NCBI GenBank assembly: GCA_964560325.1
Contig: CAZLLV010000241.1
Coordinates: forward strand, 1 to 23,265
DNA length: 23,265 nt
Direction: 5' to 3'
Source: CAZLLV01 sp964560325
GTDB lineage: Bacteria; Acidobacteriota; Thermoanaerobaculia; Multivoradales; DATKCC01
Below, piece by piece: positions 1 through 8,413 of the stretch; position 1 is the stretch's first letter; every line of letters begins with the position of its first letter. Under the pieces are notes generated by a model, which searched no databases, was not told the origin of the DNA, and worked only from the letters and a program-made list of their open reading frames with translations. A program made the translations under genes and the position numbers.

Positions 1-158
1 AGGCGCTCGCCGCCCTGGCCTACGGTGGGGCGCCGTCGGACCCGGGACCGTACGCCGCCGCCGGGGCGACCCTGCTGGCGGTCGCCCTCGCCGCCTGCTG
101 GTTGCCCGCCCGGCGGGCGGCGAAGGTCACGCCGATGGAGGCCCTGCGGGAGGAGTGA
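1..158 (+). CDS. ABC transporter permease, FtsX/MacB (ADOP) type, 3' fragment
   Basis: This is the C-terminal 51 residues of a protein that begins outside the window; the frame is open from base 3 and stops at TGA 156-158. The visible part is one hydrophobic segment (about AGATLLAVALAACWLPA) followed by the short basic tail PARRAAKVTPMEALREE. The pattern P-A-R-R-A-A-x-[IV]-x-P-[ML]-x-A-L-R-x-E at the extreme C-terminus is the hallmark of FtsX-domain permeases of the MacB/LolCE/ADOP group. These work with an ATPase to export substrates or lipoproteins or to drive mechanotransmission. The substrate cannot be told from this fragment. It converges on the tricorn gene with only 21 bp between the stops, and no terminator hairpin is obvious. 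Confidence 0.85.
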   Translation, partial: ALAALAYGGAPSDPGPYAAAGATLLAVALAACWLPARRAAKVTPMEALREE

Positions 159-179
159 GCACCCACCGCGACGGGGGCG

Positions 180-3100
180 CTACGGACCGTCGCCCCCCGG
201 CTCGCGGCCGCTCCAGGTCTGCGGCTCCGGGATCGGCAGCGGCTCCGGCGGGTTCTCCTCCAGCTCCTGGAGCAGCACCTCGATCGCCTTGTCCAGGCTC
301 GGGTCGATCCCCTGGACCATCAGGTCGGGTCGGTCGACCACCTCGATGTCCGGCTCCACGCCGACGCCCTCGACCGCGTACAGCCCCTCCGGGGTGACGA
401 AGCGGAACGACGGCGCGGTCACCACGCCGCCGTCGGCGAGCGACGGCGTGAACGCGACGCCGATCAGGCCGCCCCAGGTGGTGGTGCCGATCACCGGCCC
501 CAGGCCGCGCTGGCGAAAGTAGTACGGGAAGGCGTCGCCGCCCGAGCCCGCCGCCTCGTTGATCAGCACCGCCTTCGGACCCCGGTGGACGAAGCCGGGC
601 GTCGTGAACGGCTCGGCGTTGCGTGTGGACCAGTAGGAGAGGAGCGGCCGCTCGAGCAGCTCGATCATCGCGTCCGGGATGAAGCCGCCGCCGTTGAAGC
701 GGTCGTCGAGGACGAGCGCGTCCTTCTGCGCCTGTCCGTAAAAGCCCCTGTACAGCTCGCGCGTCCCCTCGACCGCGGTGTTCGGCAGGTGGATATAGCC
801 GATCCGGCCGTTCGAGCGCTCCTCGACGTAGCGCTCGCGCGACTCGACCCACTCGAGGTAGCGCAGGTTCGTCTCCCGCGTGACCGGGCGCACCCGCTCC
901 TCTCGCGAATCGTCGCCGGACGCGTCGGAGGCGACCGTCAGGGTCACCACGTCGTCGCCCTTGCCTTCGAGGAGCTGGAAGAAGTTGTCGACCGTGCGGG
1001 TCGAGACGCCGTCGACCGCGAGGATCAGGTCGCCCTCCGCCACGTCGACCCCCGGATCGGTCAGCGGCGAGCGGAAGTCCTCGTGCCAGTTGGCGCCCGG
1101 GAAGATCTTCTCCACCCGGAAGTAGCCGGACGGGTCGGCCACGATCTCGGCGCCGAGGAGCGCGCTCTCGGTACGCTCGATCCGCCCCTCGCCCGACGGC
1201 TGCACGTAGGCGTGGCCGACCGACAGCTCGCCGGCGATCTCGCCCAGGACGTAGTCGAGGTCGGATCGGTGAGCGATGTGCTCGACCATCGGCTCGTAGC
1301 GCTCGCGGATCCCCTGCCAATCGAGCCCGTGCATGCCGGGGTCGTAGAACCAGTCGCGCAGGATGCGCCAGGCGTCGACGAACTGCTGCCGCCACTCGGC
1401 CGCCGGGTCGACCTTCATCTCCAGGTCGGCCAGGTCGACCTTGCCGTCCGGCGCTTTCTGTCCGGGCATGGCGGCCGCGATGCCGAACTGATCGCCCTGG
1501 AACCGGTAGAGGATCTTCTCCCCCGAAGCCGAGAGGGCGTAGTCCTGGATGCCCTCGAGGATCGTCTTCTCTTCCTCGGCCTCGAGGTCGAAGAGCTGGA
1601 GATGGGTCTCCGTCCCCTGAGCCTTCAGGTAGAGGACACCGGCGGGTACGCCCGCGAGGTTCCCGTACTGGCCCGGCGGACCGGGCAGCGCCCGGATGCG
1701 GCGCTCGAAGCCCTCGACGTCGATCTCCACCCGCACCGGCTCGTCGCCCGCGGCGTCCTCGCCCTTTCGCTCCTCGGCCTCCGGCTTCGGCGGCTCCGCG
1801 TCCTCCTCCTCGGCCTCCTCGACCGGCTCCTCGTCGCTCTCCGGCAGGAGCAGCGCCGGCCCGTCCTCCTGGAGGAGCGCCACGTAGACGCGGGTCGGGT
1901 CGGTGTAGACGAAGTCGAACTCGAAGGCGCTGAAGGTCAGGTTGAAGTCGCGGTTGGAAAGGAAGTAGATGTAGCGGCCCTTCGGGTCCCAGGCCGGCCC
2001 GAATTCGGCCGAGCCGTCGAGGGTGAGCTGGTGCCTCTCGCCACCGTCGAGGTCGTAGACCCAGAGGCTCGGGAGCTGGCTCTCGCCCGCCTTGGTGTAG
2101 GCGAGCCAGCGGCTGTCGGGCGACCAGGCGTGGTCGGCGATGTCGCCGAAGCGGCCGGTGTCGGCGGTGGTGACGGCGCCGCTCTCGACGTCGATCACCC
2201 GCAGGCGCGCCGCGTGGTCGGAGTAGGCCAGCTTCTCGCCGTCCGGGGACCAGCGGAGGTTGTCGCGCCAGGCCGGCGGGTCGTCGCCTTCGTTCGTCAG
2301 GCGCCGCTCCTCGCCGGTGCCGTCCGCCGGCCGGACGTAGAGCTCGTACTCGCCGCTCCGGTCGCTCCAGTAGGCGACCCGGCCACCATCCGGCGACCAG
2401 ACCGGACCGCGCTCCCGCACGCCCTGCGAACGAGTCAGGTTGCGCGCCTCGCCCTCCTTCGCCGGCACGGTGAACAGGTCGCCCCGCGCCTCGAAGAGCG
2501 CCCGGGCACCGGTCGGAGACACGTCGCCGTCCTGGATGTTCGACGCCACCTCGCGCCAGTACGGGACGCGCCCCTCGAAGTCGCCGTAGACGCGGATCGG
2601 CACCCGCGCGCTCTCGCCGCTCGCGGTGTCGAGGCGCCAGATCCAGCCGCCCGCCTCGTAGACGATCCCCGGTCCGCCGGCGCTCGGCCCCACACTCGGC
2701 CCCACACTAGGCCAGAGCACGTCCCAGACCCGGTGGTCGGTGACCTGGCGCGGCGCGGTGCCCTCCGGGGCGTCGCCGTCGATCGCGTAGAGGTTGAGCT
2801 TGCCGTGTTCGCGGTCGGAGGTGAAGTAGATCGTGTCGCCCACCCACATCGGCTGGTTGTCGGTGCCCTCGTAGTCGGTGAGCTGGCGCGCGGTGCCGGC
2901 CGCGAGGTCGAAGGTCCAGACGTCCTGCGCGTTGCCGCCGTAGTAGCGCTTCCAGGTCCGGAACTCTCGGGACATCGGTGTGTAGGCGATCGTCGCGCCG
3001 TCGGCGTGGAGGTCGGTCGCGGAGCCGCGCGGCACGCCCAGCGGCTCCTCCATGCCGCCCTCGAACGGCACCGTGTACGGGATCTCCATCCGGTCGCTCC

Positions 3101-3581
3101 ACGGCACCCGGTGGGCGGAGAAGAGGATCTCCGAGCCGTCCGGCGACCAGCCGAGGACGCGGTTGTCGACGCCGCCGCGCGGCGGGATCACACCCACGTC
3201 GTTGCGGAAGGTGAGCTGGCGCGGCGTGCCGCCCTCGACCGGGATGACGTGGACCTGCGGGTTGCCGCCGTACTCGCCGGTGAAGGCGACCCAGCGCCCG
3301 TCGGGCGAGATCTTGGGGAAGTACTCGAGCCCCTCGTGCGAGGTCAGCCGGCGCGCGTCGCCGCCGGCCGCGTCGACCGACCAGAGGTCGCCCGCGTAGG
3401 AGAAGACGATCGTGTCGCCGTGGATGTCGGGCTGGCGCAGCAGCCGGGTCAGACCCTCGTCGGTCTCCTCGGCCAAGGCAGATTCGTCCTGCGCGGCCAC
3501 GGGCAGGGCCGGCGCGAGAAGCGCGGCGGCGAGGAGGAGGATCGAGAGGGCGAGCGGGAGGCGCGGGCGTACGTGTTCCAT
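180..3581 (-). CDS. Tricorn protease homologue (S41 family), secreted
   Basis: This 1133-residue protein is close to the usual tricorn length. Residues 1-30 form a signal peptide ending near PVAAQ, so unlike the cytosolic archaeal enzyme it is probably periplasmic. Residues about 45-600 are two PD40/WD40-like propellers with many repeats of the form SPDGRWVAFTG, SPDGSEILFS and WSPDSRWLAYT. An acidic Glu/Pro-rich insert lies around 605-640, a tricorn C1-like helical region around 720-790, and a PDZ around 800-900. The S41 core carries candidate catalytic residues His790 (in VGHAYV), Ser1013 (in AAGSGGDAFPY) and Glu1071 (in YAVEGVGVEPD). The residue before the His is Gly rather than the Ser of the archaeal tetrad. 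Family knowledge predicts processive cleavage of peptides into small products. The start is ATG with AGGAG 7 nt upstream. It lies 83 bp downstream of the sugar dehydrogenase gene on the same strand. Confidence 0.92.
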   Translation of the reverse strand: MEHVRPRLPLALSILLLAAALLAPALPVAAQDESALAEETDEGLTRLLRQPDIHGDTIVFSYAGDLWSVDAAGGDARRLTSHEGLEYFPKISPDGRWVAFTGEYGGNPQVHVIPVEGGTPRQLTFRNDVGVIPPRGGVDNRVLGWSPDGSEILFSAHRVPWSDRMEIPYTVPFEGGMEEPLGVPRGSATDLHADGATIAYTPMSREFRTWKRYYGGNAQDVWTFDLAAGTARQLTDYEGTDNQPMWVGDTIYFTSDREHGKLNLYAIDGDAPEGTAPRQVTDHRVWDVLWPSVGPSVGPSAGGPGIVYEAGGWIWRLDTASGESARVPIRVYGDFEGRVPYWREVASNIQDGDVSPTGARALFEARGDLFTVPAKEGEARNLTRSQGVRERGPVWSPDGGRVAYWSDRSGEYELYVRPADGTGEERRLTNEGDDPPAWRDNLRWSPDGEKLAYSDHAARLRVIDVESGAVTTADTGRFGDIADHAWSPDSRWLAYTKAGESQLPSLWVYDLDGGERHQLTLDGSAEFGPAWDPKGRYIYFLSNRDFNLTFSAFEFDFVYTDPTRVYVALLQEDGPALLLPESDEEPVEEAEEEDAEPPKPEAEERKGEDAAGDEPVRVEIDVEGFERRIRALPGPPGQYGNLAGVPAGVLYLKAQGTETHLQLFDLEAEEEKTILEGIQDYALSASGEKILYRFQGDQFGIAAAMPGQKAPDGKVDLADLEMKVDPAAEWRQQFVDAWRILRDWFYDPGMHGLDWQGIRERYEPMVEHIAHRSDLDYVLGEIAGELSVGHAYVQPSGEGRIERTESALLGAEIVADPSGYFRVEKIFPGANWHEDFRSPLTDPGVDVAEGDLILAVDGVSTRTVDNFFQLLEGKGDDVVTLTVASDASGDDSREERVRPVTRETNLRYLEWVESRERYVEERSNGRIGYIHLPNTAVEGTRELYRGFYGQAQKDALVLDDRFNGGGFIPDAMIELLERPLLSYWSTRNAEPFTTPGFVHRGPKAVLINEAAGSGGDAFPYYFRQRGLGPVIGTTTWGGLIGVAFTPSLADGGVVTAPSFRFVTPEGLYAVEGVGVEPDIEVVDRPDLMVQGIDPSLDKAIEVLLQELEENPPEPLPIPEPQTWSGREPGGDGP
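2685..2708. repeat. Two perfect tandem copies of a 12-bp unit inside the tricorn gene
   Basis: The unit cggccccacact occurs twice in direct succession and encodes repeated Gly-Pro-Ser-Val in the tricorn protein (GPSVGPSVGPSAGG). The repeat lies in a linker in the second half of the propeller region. Because 12 is a multiple of three, copy-number change would keep the reading frame. Confidence 0.8.
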
Positions 3582-3664
3582 GGAGATCTCCTACGGAAGA
3601 ACCGGGTCGCGGGTTGCGCGCGGACGGCGCGCGGACCGATGCTACCAGCCGGCGTTCGGTGTCT
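3582..3664. other. Short gap between sugar dehydrogenase and tricorn genes
   Basis: These 83 bp hold the tricorn Shine-Dalgarno, which sits inside the 10-bp palindrome ggagatctcc (3582-3591) immediately before the ATG. A GC-only direct repeat (gcgcgcggac / ggcgcgcggac) also lies here. No clear promoter or terminator is visible, so the two minus-strand genes may be cotranscribed. Confidence 0.4.
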
Positions 3665-5449
3665 TCAGAAGACTTCGAGGGCCAGCCGGCCGCCGGAGGC
3701 GACCGAGAAGCCGTCGCGCAGCACGATCCGGGTGCCGGCGCGAAGCGTCAGGTCGCCGCCGTCCGCCACCGTCACATCCGGCCCGGCGGTCAGAGTGTCG
3801 CAGGCGCGGTGGGTCTCGGTGCCGGTGACCGTGGTCGAGGTCAGGTCGAGGTCGACGTCGGAAGCGCACGGCACGACCTCCGCGATCAGCGCGATCGTCT
3901 CGGTCTCGAAGTTGCCTTCGAAGACGAGGGTCTCCGAGAGGTTGCCGGCCGCGTCGGCCTGGAGCGTAACCGCCTGCGTGCAGTCGCCGCCCGGCGACAG
4001 GCAGGGCCGGCCGCCGGAGCTGCAGGGGTCGGCGCCGCCCTGCGGGTCGAGCGCGAAGCGGACCGGGTCGGACAGAGTCCAGCCGGAGACCGCCGCCGCC
4101 TCGGGGCCGGCGTTCGAGTTGGCGAGCGTCAAGGGCAGGGCGACCGTATCGCCGACCTCGACGGTGCCGAAGTCGAGCGTCGCCGTGGAGGGCGCGAGGT
4201 CGGGCCCGCCGGATCCGGCCGCGAGGATCAGGCGGTAGACCTCGCTGTCCCCCGCATCGGTGTCCTCGCGGTCGGTGACGTACAGCTCACCGGCCGCGTC
4301 CTCGCCGAAGGCGGTGACGTTGAACGGCGTGTCGAGGAGCACGCGGCTCTCGAACGCCCCGTCGCAGCGGGGAACGGTGCCGAAGACCTCGCCCGAGCAG
4401 AAGTCGGCGTAGAGGTAGACGCCGCGCAGCCGCGGCTCGGCGTCGCCCCGGTAGCGGAACCCACCGGTGACCGAGCACCGGAAGCCGCCGCCGACGTTCT
4501 GGTGGAAGTACTCGAGCACCGGGTCGACGAACGCCTGCCCGTCACACCCGGCGTTGTCGTCGTCGTCCGGCCCGTCGTAGACGTGGGCGCCCTCCCGGCA
4601 GTCCCACCCGTAGTTCTCGCCGCCGGCGCTCGCGGCCGGCTGGAAGTCGATCTCCTCCCACTGCGTCTGGCCGACGTCGCCGATCCAGAGATCGCCGGTT
4701 GCGCGGTCGAACGAGAAGCGGAACGGGTTGCGCAGCCCGTAGGCCCAGATCTCCTCGCGGACGCCGGCGACGCCGACGAACGGGTTGCCGGGCGGGATGG
4801 CGTAAGCGAAGCCGGGATCGGGGGCCGAGTCGACGTCGAGCCGCAGGACGTTGCCGTGGAGGGTCGAGAGATCCTGCGCGTTCTCCGCCGGGTCGCCGCC
4901 GCCCCCGCCGTCACCGGTCGTCATGTAGAGGTAGCCGTCCGGGCCGAACGCGAGGTCGCCGCCGTTGTGGTTGGTGGCCGGCTGCTCGAGGACGAGGAGG
5001 ATCTCCTCGGAGCCGGGATCGACCACGTCCGGATCGGCCGAGACGGCGTAGCGCGCCAACACGGTCTCGGTCCCGCCGCCGGCCGGCTCCCGCGTGTAGT
5101 TCACGAACAGCTCGCCGTTGACGGCGTACTCCGGGTGGAACGCGAGACCGAGGAGCCCCCGCTCCTGGCAGCAGACGACCTCGGTCGAAAGGTCTAGAAA
5201 CGGCGTGGCCTCGAGCGAGACCCCGTTCCAGATCCGGACCTCGCCGGTCTGCTGCACCACGAACAGCCGGCCGGTTCCGTCATCGGCGGAGACGACCCCG
5301 AGCGGCCGGACGACATCGCCGGTGACGAGCTGAGCGTCGAGCGCGAGACCCTGGGCCCCGGCCGCGGCGGGGAGGAGCGATCCGAGGACGAGGGCGACGG
5401 TCGCCGGGAGGAGAGCGGAGACGCGGAATCGGATCGCAGGGGAAGTCAT
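3665..5449 (-). CDS. Secreted PQQ-dependent sugar dehydrogenase (GSDH family) with ASH-like and C-terminal stack domains
   Basis: The protein has 594 residues. The start chosen is the ATG that begins a clear signal peptide (MTSPAIRFRV to AAAGAQG, about 33 residues); the open frame runs further upstream but with no signal. Residues about 40-408 form the six-bladed glucose/sorbosone dehydrogenase propeller. Landmarks are LFVVQQTGEVRIW, NHNGGDLAFGPDGYLYMTTG with candidate base His161, WAYGLRNPFRFSFD with Arg240, and ENYGWDCREG. The expected reaction is PQQ-linked oxidation of an aldose outside the cytoplasm. Residues 416-527 are a choice-of-anchor/ASH-like beta sandwich (DLAPSTATLDFGTVEVGDT). 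Residues about 528-594 form a small repetitive beta module (AGTRIVLRDGFSVASGG) like those at the C-termini of exported proteins, possibly for surface anchoring or sorting. It is divergent from the amidohydrolase. Substrate is unknown. Confidence 0.88.
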   Translation of the reverse strand: MTSPAIRFRVSALLPATVALVLGSLLPAAAGAQGLALDAQLVTGDVVRPLGVVSADDGTGRLFVVQQTGEVRIWNGVSLEATPFLDLSTEVVCCQERGLLGLAFHPEYAVNGELFVNYTREPAGGGTETVLARYAVSADPDVVDPGSEEILLVLEQPATNHNGGDLAFGPDGYLYMTTGDGGGGGDPAENAQDLSTLHGNVLRLDVDSAPDPGFAYAIPPGNPFVGVAGVREEIWAYGLRNPFRFSFDRATGDLWIGDVGQTQWEEIDFQPAASAGGENYGWDCREGAHVYDGPDDDDNAGCDGQAFVDPVLEYFHQNVGGGFRCSVTGGFRYRGDAEPRLRGVYLYADFCSGEVFGTVPRCDGAFESRVLLDTPFNVTAFGEDAAGELYVTDREDTDAGDSEVYRLILAAGSGGPDLAPSTATLDFGTVEVGDTVALPLTLANSNAGPEAAAVSGWTLSDPVRFALDPQGGADPCSSGGRPCLSPGGDCTQAVTLQADAAGNLSETLVFEGNFETETIALIAEVVPCASDVDLDLTSTTVTGTETHRACDTLTAGPDVTVADGGDLTLRAGTRIVLRDGFSVASGGRLALEVF

Positions 5450-5458
5450 AGGCGATTC

Positions 5459-5464
5459 AGTATA
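5459..5464 (-). promoter_or_regulatory. Candidate -10 box (TATACT) of the sugar dehydrogenase gene, leaderless geometry
   Basis: On the minus strand TATACT stands only 9 nt before the ATG at 5449, and no Shine-Dalgarno lies between. A transcript from this box would start at or within a few bases of the ATG. No good -35 hexamer is visible. Confidence 0.4.
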
Positions 5465-5500
5465 GCTCCGAGGGTGCGCCGGCCCGCGACGGCGCACGGG

Positions 5501-5506
5501 TAGACT
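5501..5506 (+). promoter_or_regulatory. Candidate -10 box (TAGACT) of the amidohydrolase gene, leaderless geometry
   Basis: TAGACT fits the TANNNT pattern and lies 10 nt before the ATG at 5517. The bases between (gcccggcgcc) contain no Shine-Dalgarno, which is the same layout as the divergent gene. This 67-bp intergenic region would then hold two back-to-back near-leaderless promoters. Confidence 0.35.
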
Positions 5507-5516
5507 GCCCGGCGCC

Positions 5517-6839
5517 ATGAAACCTCTCCGCCGGGCCGCGTACGCGCTCCTCCTCGCCCTGCTCACCGCCGCCGAGCCCGCCGAGCCCGCCGCGCCGGCC
5601 GAGGACGCCGCCCGACCCGTCATCGTCGTCCGGGCCGCCGCGATGATCGACGTGCTGCGCGGCGTCCGGGTCGCCGATCCGGTGCTGGTGATCGAGGGCG
5701 AGACGATCCGCGCGGTGGGCACCGCGGACGAGCCGCCGGCGGTCCCGGCCGGCGCACGCACGATCGACCTGGGCGAGCTCACCCTGCTGCCCGGCCTGAT
5801 CGATCTCCACACCCACCTCACCTACGACCCGCGCCACCTCCTCCCGGAGCTCGGTGACCACCCGTACACGCCGGCGGCGACGCACGCCCTGGTCGGAGCG
5901 GCAAGCGCCCGCGCCACGCTCGAAGCCGGCGTCACCACCGTGCGCGACCTCGGCGCCTGCTGCTTCGCGGACGTCACCTTGGGCCGGGCGATCGACGAAG
6001 GGATCGTCCCCGGACCGCGGGTCGTCCCGTCCGGCTACGTGCTGACCATTCTGGGCGGCGGCTGCGCCCAGACGATCGCCGAGCCGCGCGTCTTCGAGGG
6101 CGGCCCCGAGCAGGGGATCGTCGGCTCGCCCGAGGAGATCGTGCGAGCGATCCGCTACCAGGTGCGCCACGGGGCGAAGGCGATCAAGGCGTGCGTCGAT
6201 CGGGGGCAGTTCTCGGAGGAAGAGATCCGGGTGATGTCGGAGGAGGCGCACCGGCGAGGAGTGAAGCTCGCGACCCACGTCTGGGAGGTCGAGAGCGTCC
6301 GGGCGGCGGTCGCGGGCGGCGCCGACACGATCGAGCACGTGACCTTCCTCGACGACGCGCTGATCGCGGAGATGCTGGAGCGCGGCACGGTGCTGGTCCC
6401 CACCATCCACGTTTCGACTTCGTACGATCTCGACAAGCTCCCGCCGGCGGTGCGCGAGCGCTTCGAGCGCGAGCAGCCCGCCTGGCGCGACAGCCTGCGC
6501 CGGGCGATCGCGGCCGGCGTGCCGATCGGCTTCGGCAGCGACACCGGCGAGATCCCGCACGGCGAGAACGCAACGGAGCTGACCGCGCTCGTCGCCCACG
6601 GCATGACGCCGCTCGAGGCGATCCGCTCCGCCACCCTCGTCGGCGCCCGCGTCCTCGGCGTCGACGACCGCGGCGCGATCGCTCCCGGCCGCCTCGCCGG
6701 CCTCGTCGCCGTCGACGGCGACCCGCTCGAAAACGTCTCGCTCCTCGAAGACGTGCGCTTCGTGATGAAAGGGGGCGAGGTGGTGGTGCCGGCTCAACCG
6801 CCGGCCGCCGCGGCGGCGTCGGTCACGAAGCGCTGGTAG
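5517..6839 (+). CDS. Secreted amidohydrolase (imidazolonepropionase/prolidase-like branch)
   Basis: This is a 440-residue metal-dependent hydrolase of the amidohydrolase superfamily. A short hydrophobic N-terminus (MKPLRRAAYALLLALLTAAE) looks like a signal peptide, so export is likely. The metal ligands of the TIM barrel are in order: HxH at His98/His100 in GLIDLHTHLTYD, candidate carboxylated Lys224 in AKAIKACVDRG, His254 in LATHVWEVES, His274 in GADTIEHVTF, and Asp342 in GFGSDTGEIPHG. The composite beta sandwich is formed by residues about 35-90 and 385-425 (GAIAPGRLAGLVAVDGDPL). Relatives hydrolyse Xaa-Pro or other dipeptides, or cyclic amides; the substrate is not determinable here. Its last 46 bp overlap the 3' end of the convergent transglycosylase gene, so its C-terminal PAQPPAAAAASVTKRW is antisense to another protein. 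Confidence 0.88.
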   Translation: MKPLRRAAYALLLALLTAAEPAEPAAPAEDAARPVIVVRAAAMIDVLRGVRVADPVLVIEGETIRAVGTADEPPAVPAGARTIDLGELTLLPGLIDLHTHLTYDPRHLLPELGDHPYTPAATHALVGAASARATLEAGVTTVRDLGACCFADVTLGRAIDEGIVPGPRVVPSGYVLTILGGGCAQTIAEPRVFEGGPEQGIVGSPEEIVRAIRYQVRHGAKAIKACVDRGQFSEEEIRVMSEEAHRRGVKLATHVWEVESVRAAVAGGADTIEHVTFLDDALIAEMLERGTVLVPTIHVSTSYDLDKLPPAVRERFEREQPAWRDSLRRAIAAGVPIGFGSDTGEIPHGENATELTALVAHGMTPLEAIRSATLVGARVLGVDDRGAIAPGRLAGLVAVDGDPLENVSLLEDVRFVMKGGEVVVPAQPPAAAAASVTKRW

Positions 6840-8353
6840 TGCCGGTAGCGCTCGAGGATGTAGGCGACGTAGGTGACCGGTTCGAGGCCGCGGACGAAGC
6901 CGAAGTAGACGACCGGGTCGGTGTAGATCTCCCGCTTCGACTTCTGGAGCAGCCAGTAGGAGACATCGTCCCAGGAGGTGGGGTCGTCGCCGTACTTGGT
7001 GGCGAGGCGGCGGGCGTCCTGGACGTGCCCCTGACCGGCGTTGTACGAGCCCAGGACGAACTTCAACCGCTCCTCGGGCTCGGGGATCTGGTCGCTCCAG
7101 TAGTTTTCCAGCCACTCGAGGTAGCGAGTCCCGCCGGAGACGTTGTCCCGCGGGTCGTAGACGTTCGTCACTCCGAACTGCCGCGCTGTCGCCGGCATGA
7201 GCTGGAGCAGGCCGGCGGCGCCTGCCCAGGAGCGGGCCCGCGGGTCGAAGCGCGACTCCTGGAACGCCTGCGCGGCCAGCAGGCGCCAGTCCCAGCCGAT
7301 CGCCTCCGCGTTCTCCTTGATCAGCGGGTCCCACTCGGAGAGCTCGGAGGTCATGCTGGTCAGGTACCGGCTCTCGCGCCGCTCGCGGTAGCCGCGCCGG
7401 TCGATGAAGTACTTCTCGTACAGCGTGTTCCAGGAGGCCGTCCCCTGCTTGCTGGCGAGCCACGCGTCGAGTGCCGCGCGTAGCTCCGGGGCGTTCTCGC
7501 GCACCGCCCAGACGATCGACAGCTCGGCACCGAGGGTGGGGCGGACGGCGACGTTCGTGTAGTAGGCCTGGCTGAGGTGGGCGATCGACTCCGGCCCCGC
7601 CGTCAGCGCAACGTCGCCGGCCGCGACCTGCTGGATCAGCTCCTCGTACGACACGTCACCGCCGACCTCGACGATGTGGATGTCGCCCGTGATCTCGTCC
7701 TCGAGCTCGACCAGCCGGTCGACCGTCTCCGTCGCGCTCGGCACCGTCACCCGCTCGCCGGCGAGCTCCGACGGCTTGCGGATGAGCCGCGCGGAGATCT
7801 CCACCCGCTCCTCGAAGCGGGTCGGATCGTCCAGGATCTGCTCCTCGACCGGGCCGGCGAGGTCCGCCTCGCGCGGCGGCTCGACCGGCTGCACGAGCGC
7901 CGGCTTGGTCGTGTAGAGCGGCCGGGTCAGCGCGACCTTGCGCCGCAGCTCGTCGGTCGCGGTGAGCTGCGAGGCCACGATGTCGCCCTCCCCCTGGTTG
8001 AGCCGCCGCAGCAGCTCGAAGCGGTCGTCGACCACTTCGACCTCGAGCGCCAGGTCGTGGTCGCGCGCGAAGCTCCAGAGCAGCCCGAACTCGAACCCCA
8101 TCAGCTCGCCCCGGTAGATGAAGTAGCTCGTGGCGTTGGTCATCGTGAGCATGGTCAGGTGACCGCGCTCGCGGATCGCGTCGAGATCTCGATCGACCGG
8201 ATCGGGCAGGTCCAGCACGTCCCCGGGGGCCGCCTGGCCCACGAGGCCGCCGAAGCCCCCTCGGTCGCGGACCAGGACGTAGACGGTGACCGCTCCCCAG
8301 GCGAGCAGGAGGAGCGCGAGAAGGGCGAACGGGACCTGACGACGGCGTGACAC
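6794..8353 (-). CDS. mltF: MltF-like membrane-bound lytic murein transglycosylase
   Basis: The protein has 519 residues, matching the MltF family length. One N-terminal transmembrane or uncleaved signal segment (residues about 8-27, FALLALLLLAWGAVTVYVLV) anchors it facing the periplasm. Residues about 60-320 are an SBP_bac_3-like regulatory domain (HLTMLTMTNATSYFIYRGELMGFEFGLLWSFA). Residues about 345-500 are the SLT catalytic domain with Glu366 in AQAFQESRFDPRA, the following GAAGLLQLMPATA motif, and VLGSYNAGQGHV. The reaction is non-hydrolytic cleavage of peptidoglycan glycan strands forming 1,6-anhydroMurNAc ends. It lies 60 bp downstream of mscL on the same strand, a plausible envelope-related pair. 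Confidence 0.93.
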   Translation of the reverse strand: MSRRRQVPFALLALLLLAWGAVTVYVLVRDRGGFGGLVGQAAPGDVLDLPDPVDRDLDAIRERGHLTMLTMTNATSYFIYRGELMGFEFGLLWSFARDHDLALEVEVVDDRFELLRRLNQGEGDIVASQLTATDELRRKVALTRPLYTTKPALVQPVEPPREADLAGPVEEQILDDPTRFEERVEISARLIRKPSELAGERVTVPSATETVDRLVELEDEITGDIHIVEVGGDVSYEELIQQVAAGDVALTAGPESIAHLSQAYYTNVAVRPTLGAELSIVWAVRENAPELRAALDAWLASKQGTASWNTLYEKYFIDRRGYRERRESRYLTSMTSELSEWDPLIKENAEAIGWDWRLLAAQAFQESRFDPRARSWAGAAGLLQLMPATARQFGVTNVYDPRDNVSGGTRYLEWLENYWSDQIPEPEERLKFVLGSYNAGQGHVQDARRLATKYGDDPTSWDDVSYWLLQKSKREIYTDPVVYFGFVRGLEPVTYVAYILERYRHYQRFVTDAAAAAGG

Positions 8354-8413
8354 GGCACCCGTCGAACGATGCGAACGACGTGCCGCGGAGCGGAGAGGGC
8401 TCGGGGGGCTCGA

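Noticed and set aside
585..4238. Very long open frame (1217 codons) on the plus strand opposite the tricorn gene
   Set aside because: Its translation is compositionally biased (Val/Asp/Arg/Leu-rich) with no family motifs, and it mirrors the codon structure of the tricorn and dehydrogenase genes; a high-GC shadow.
5450..5821. N-terminal extension of the sugar dehydrogenase frame
   Set aside because: It would overlap the divergent amidohydrolase coding region, is Arg/Ser/Ala-rich, and would bury the clear signal peptide starting at 5449.
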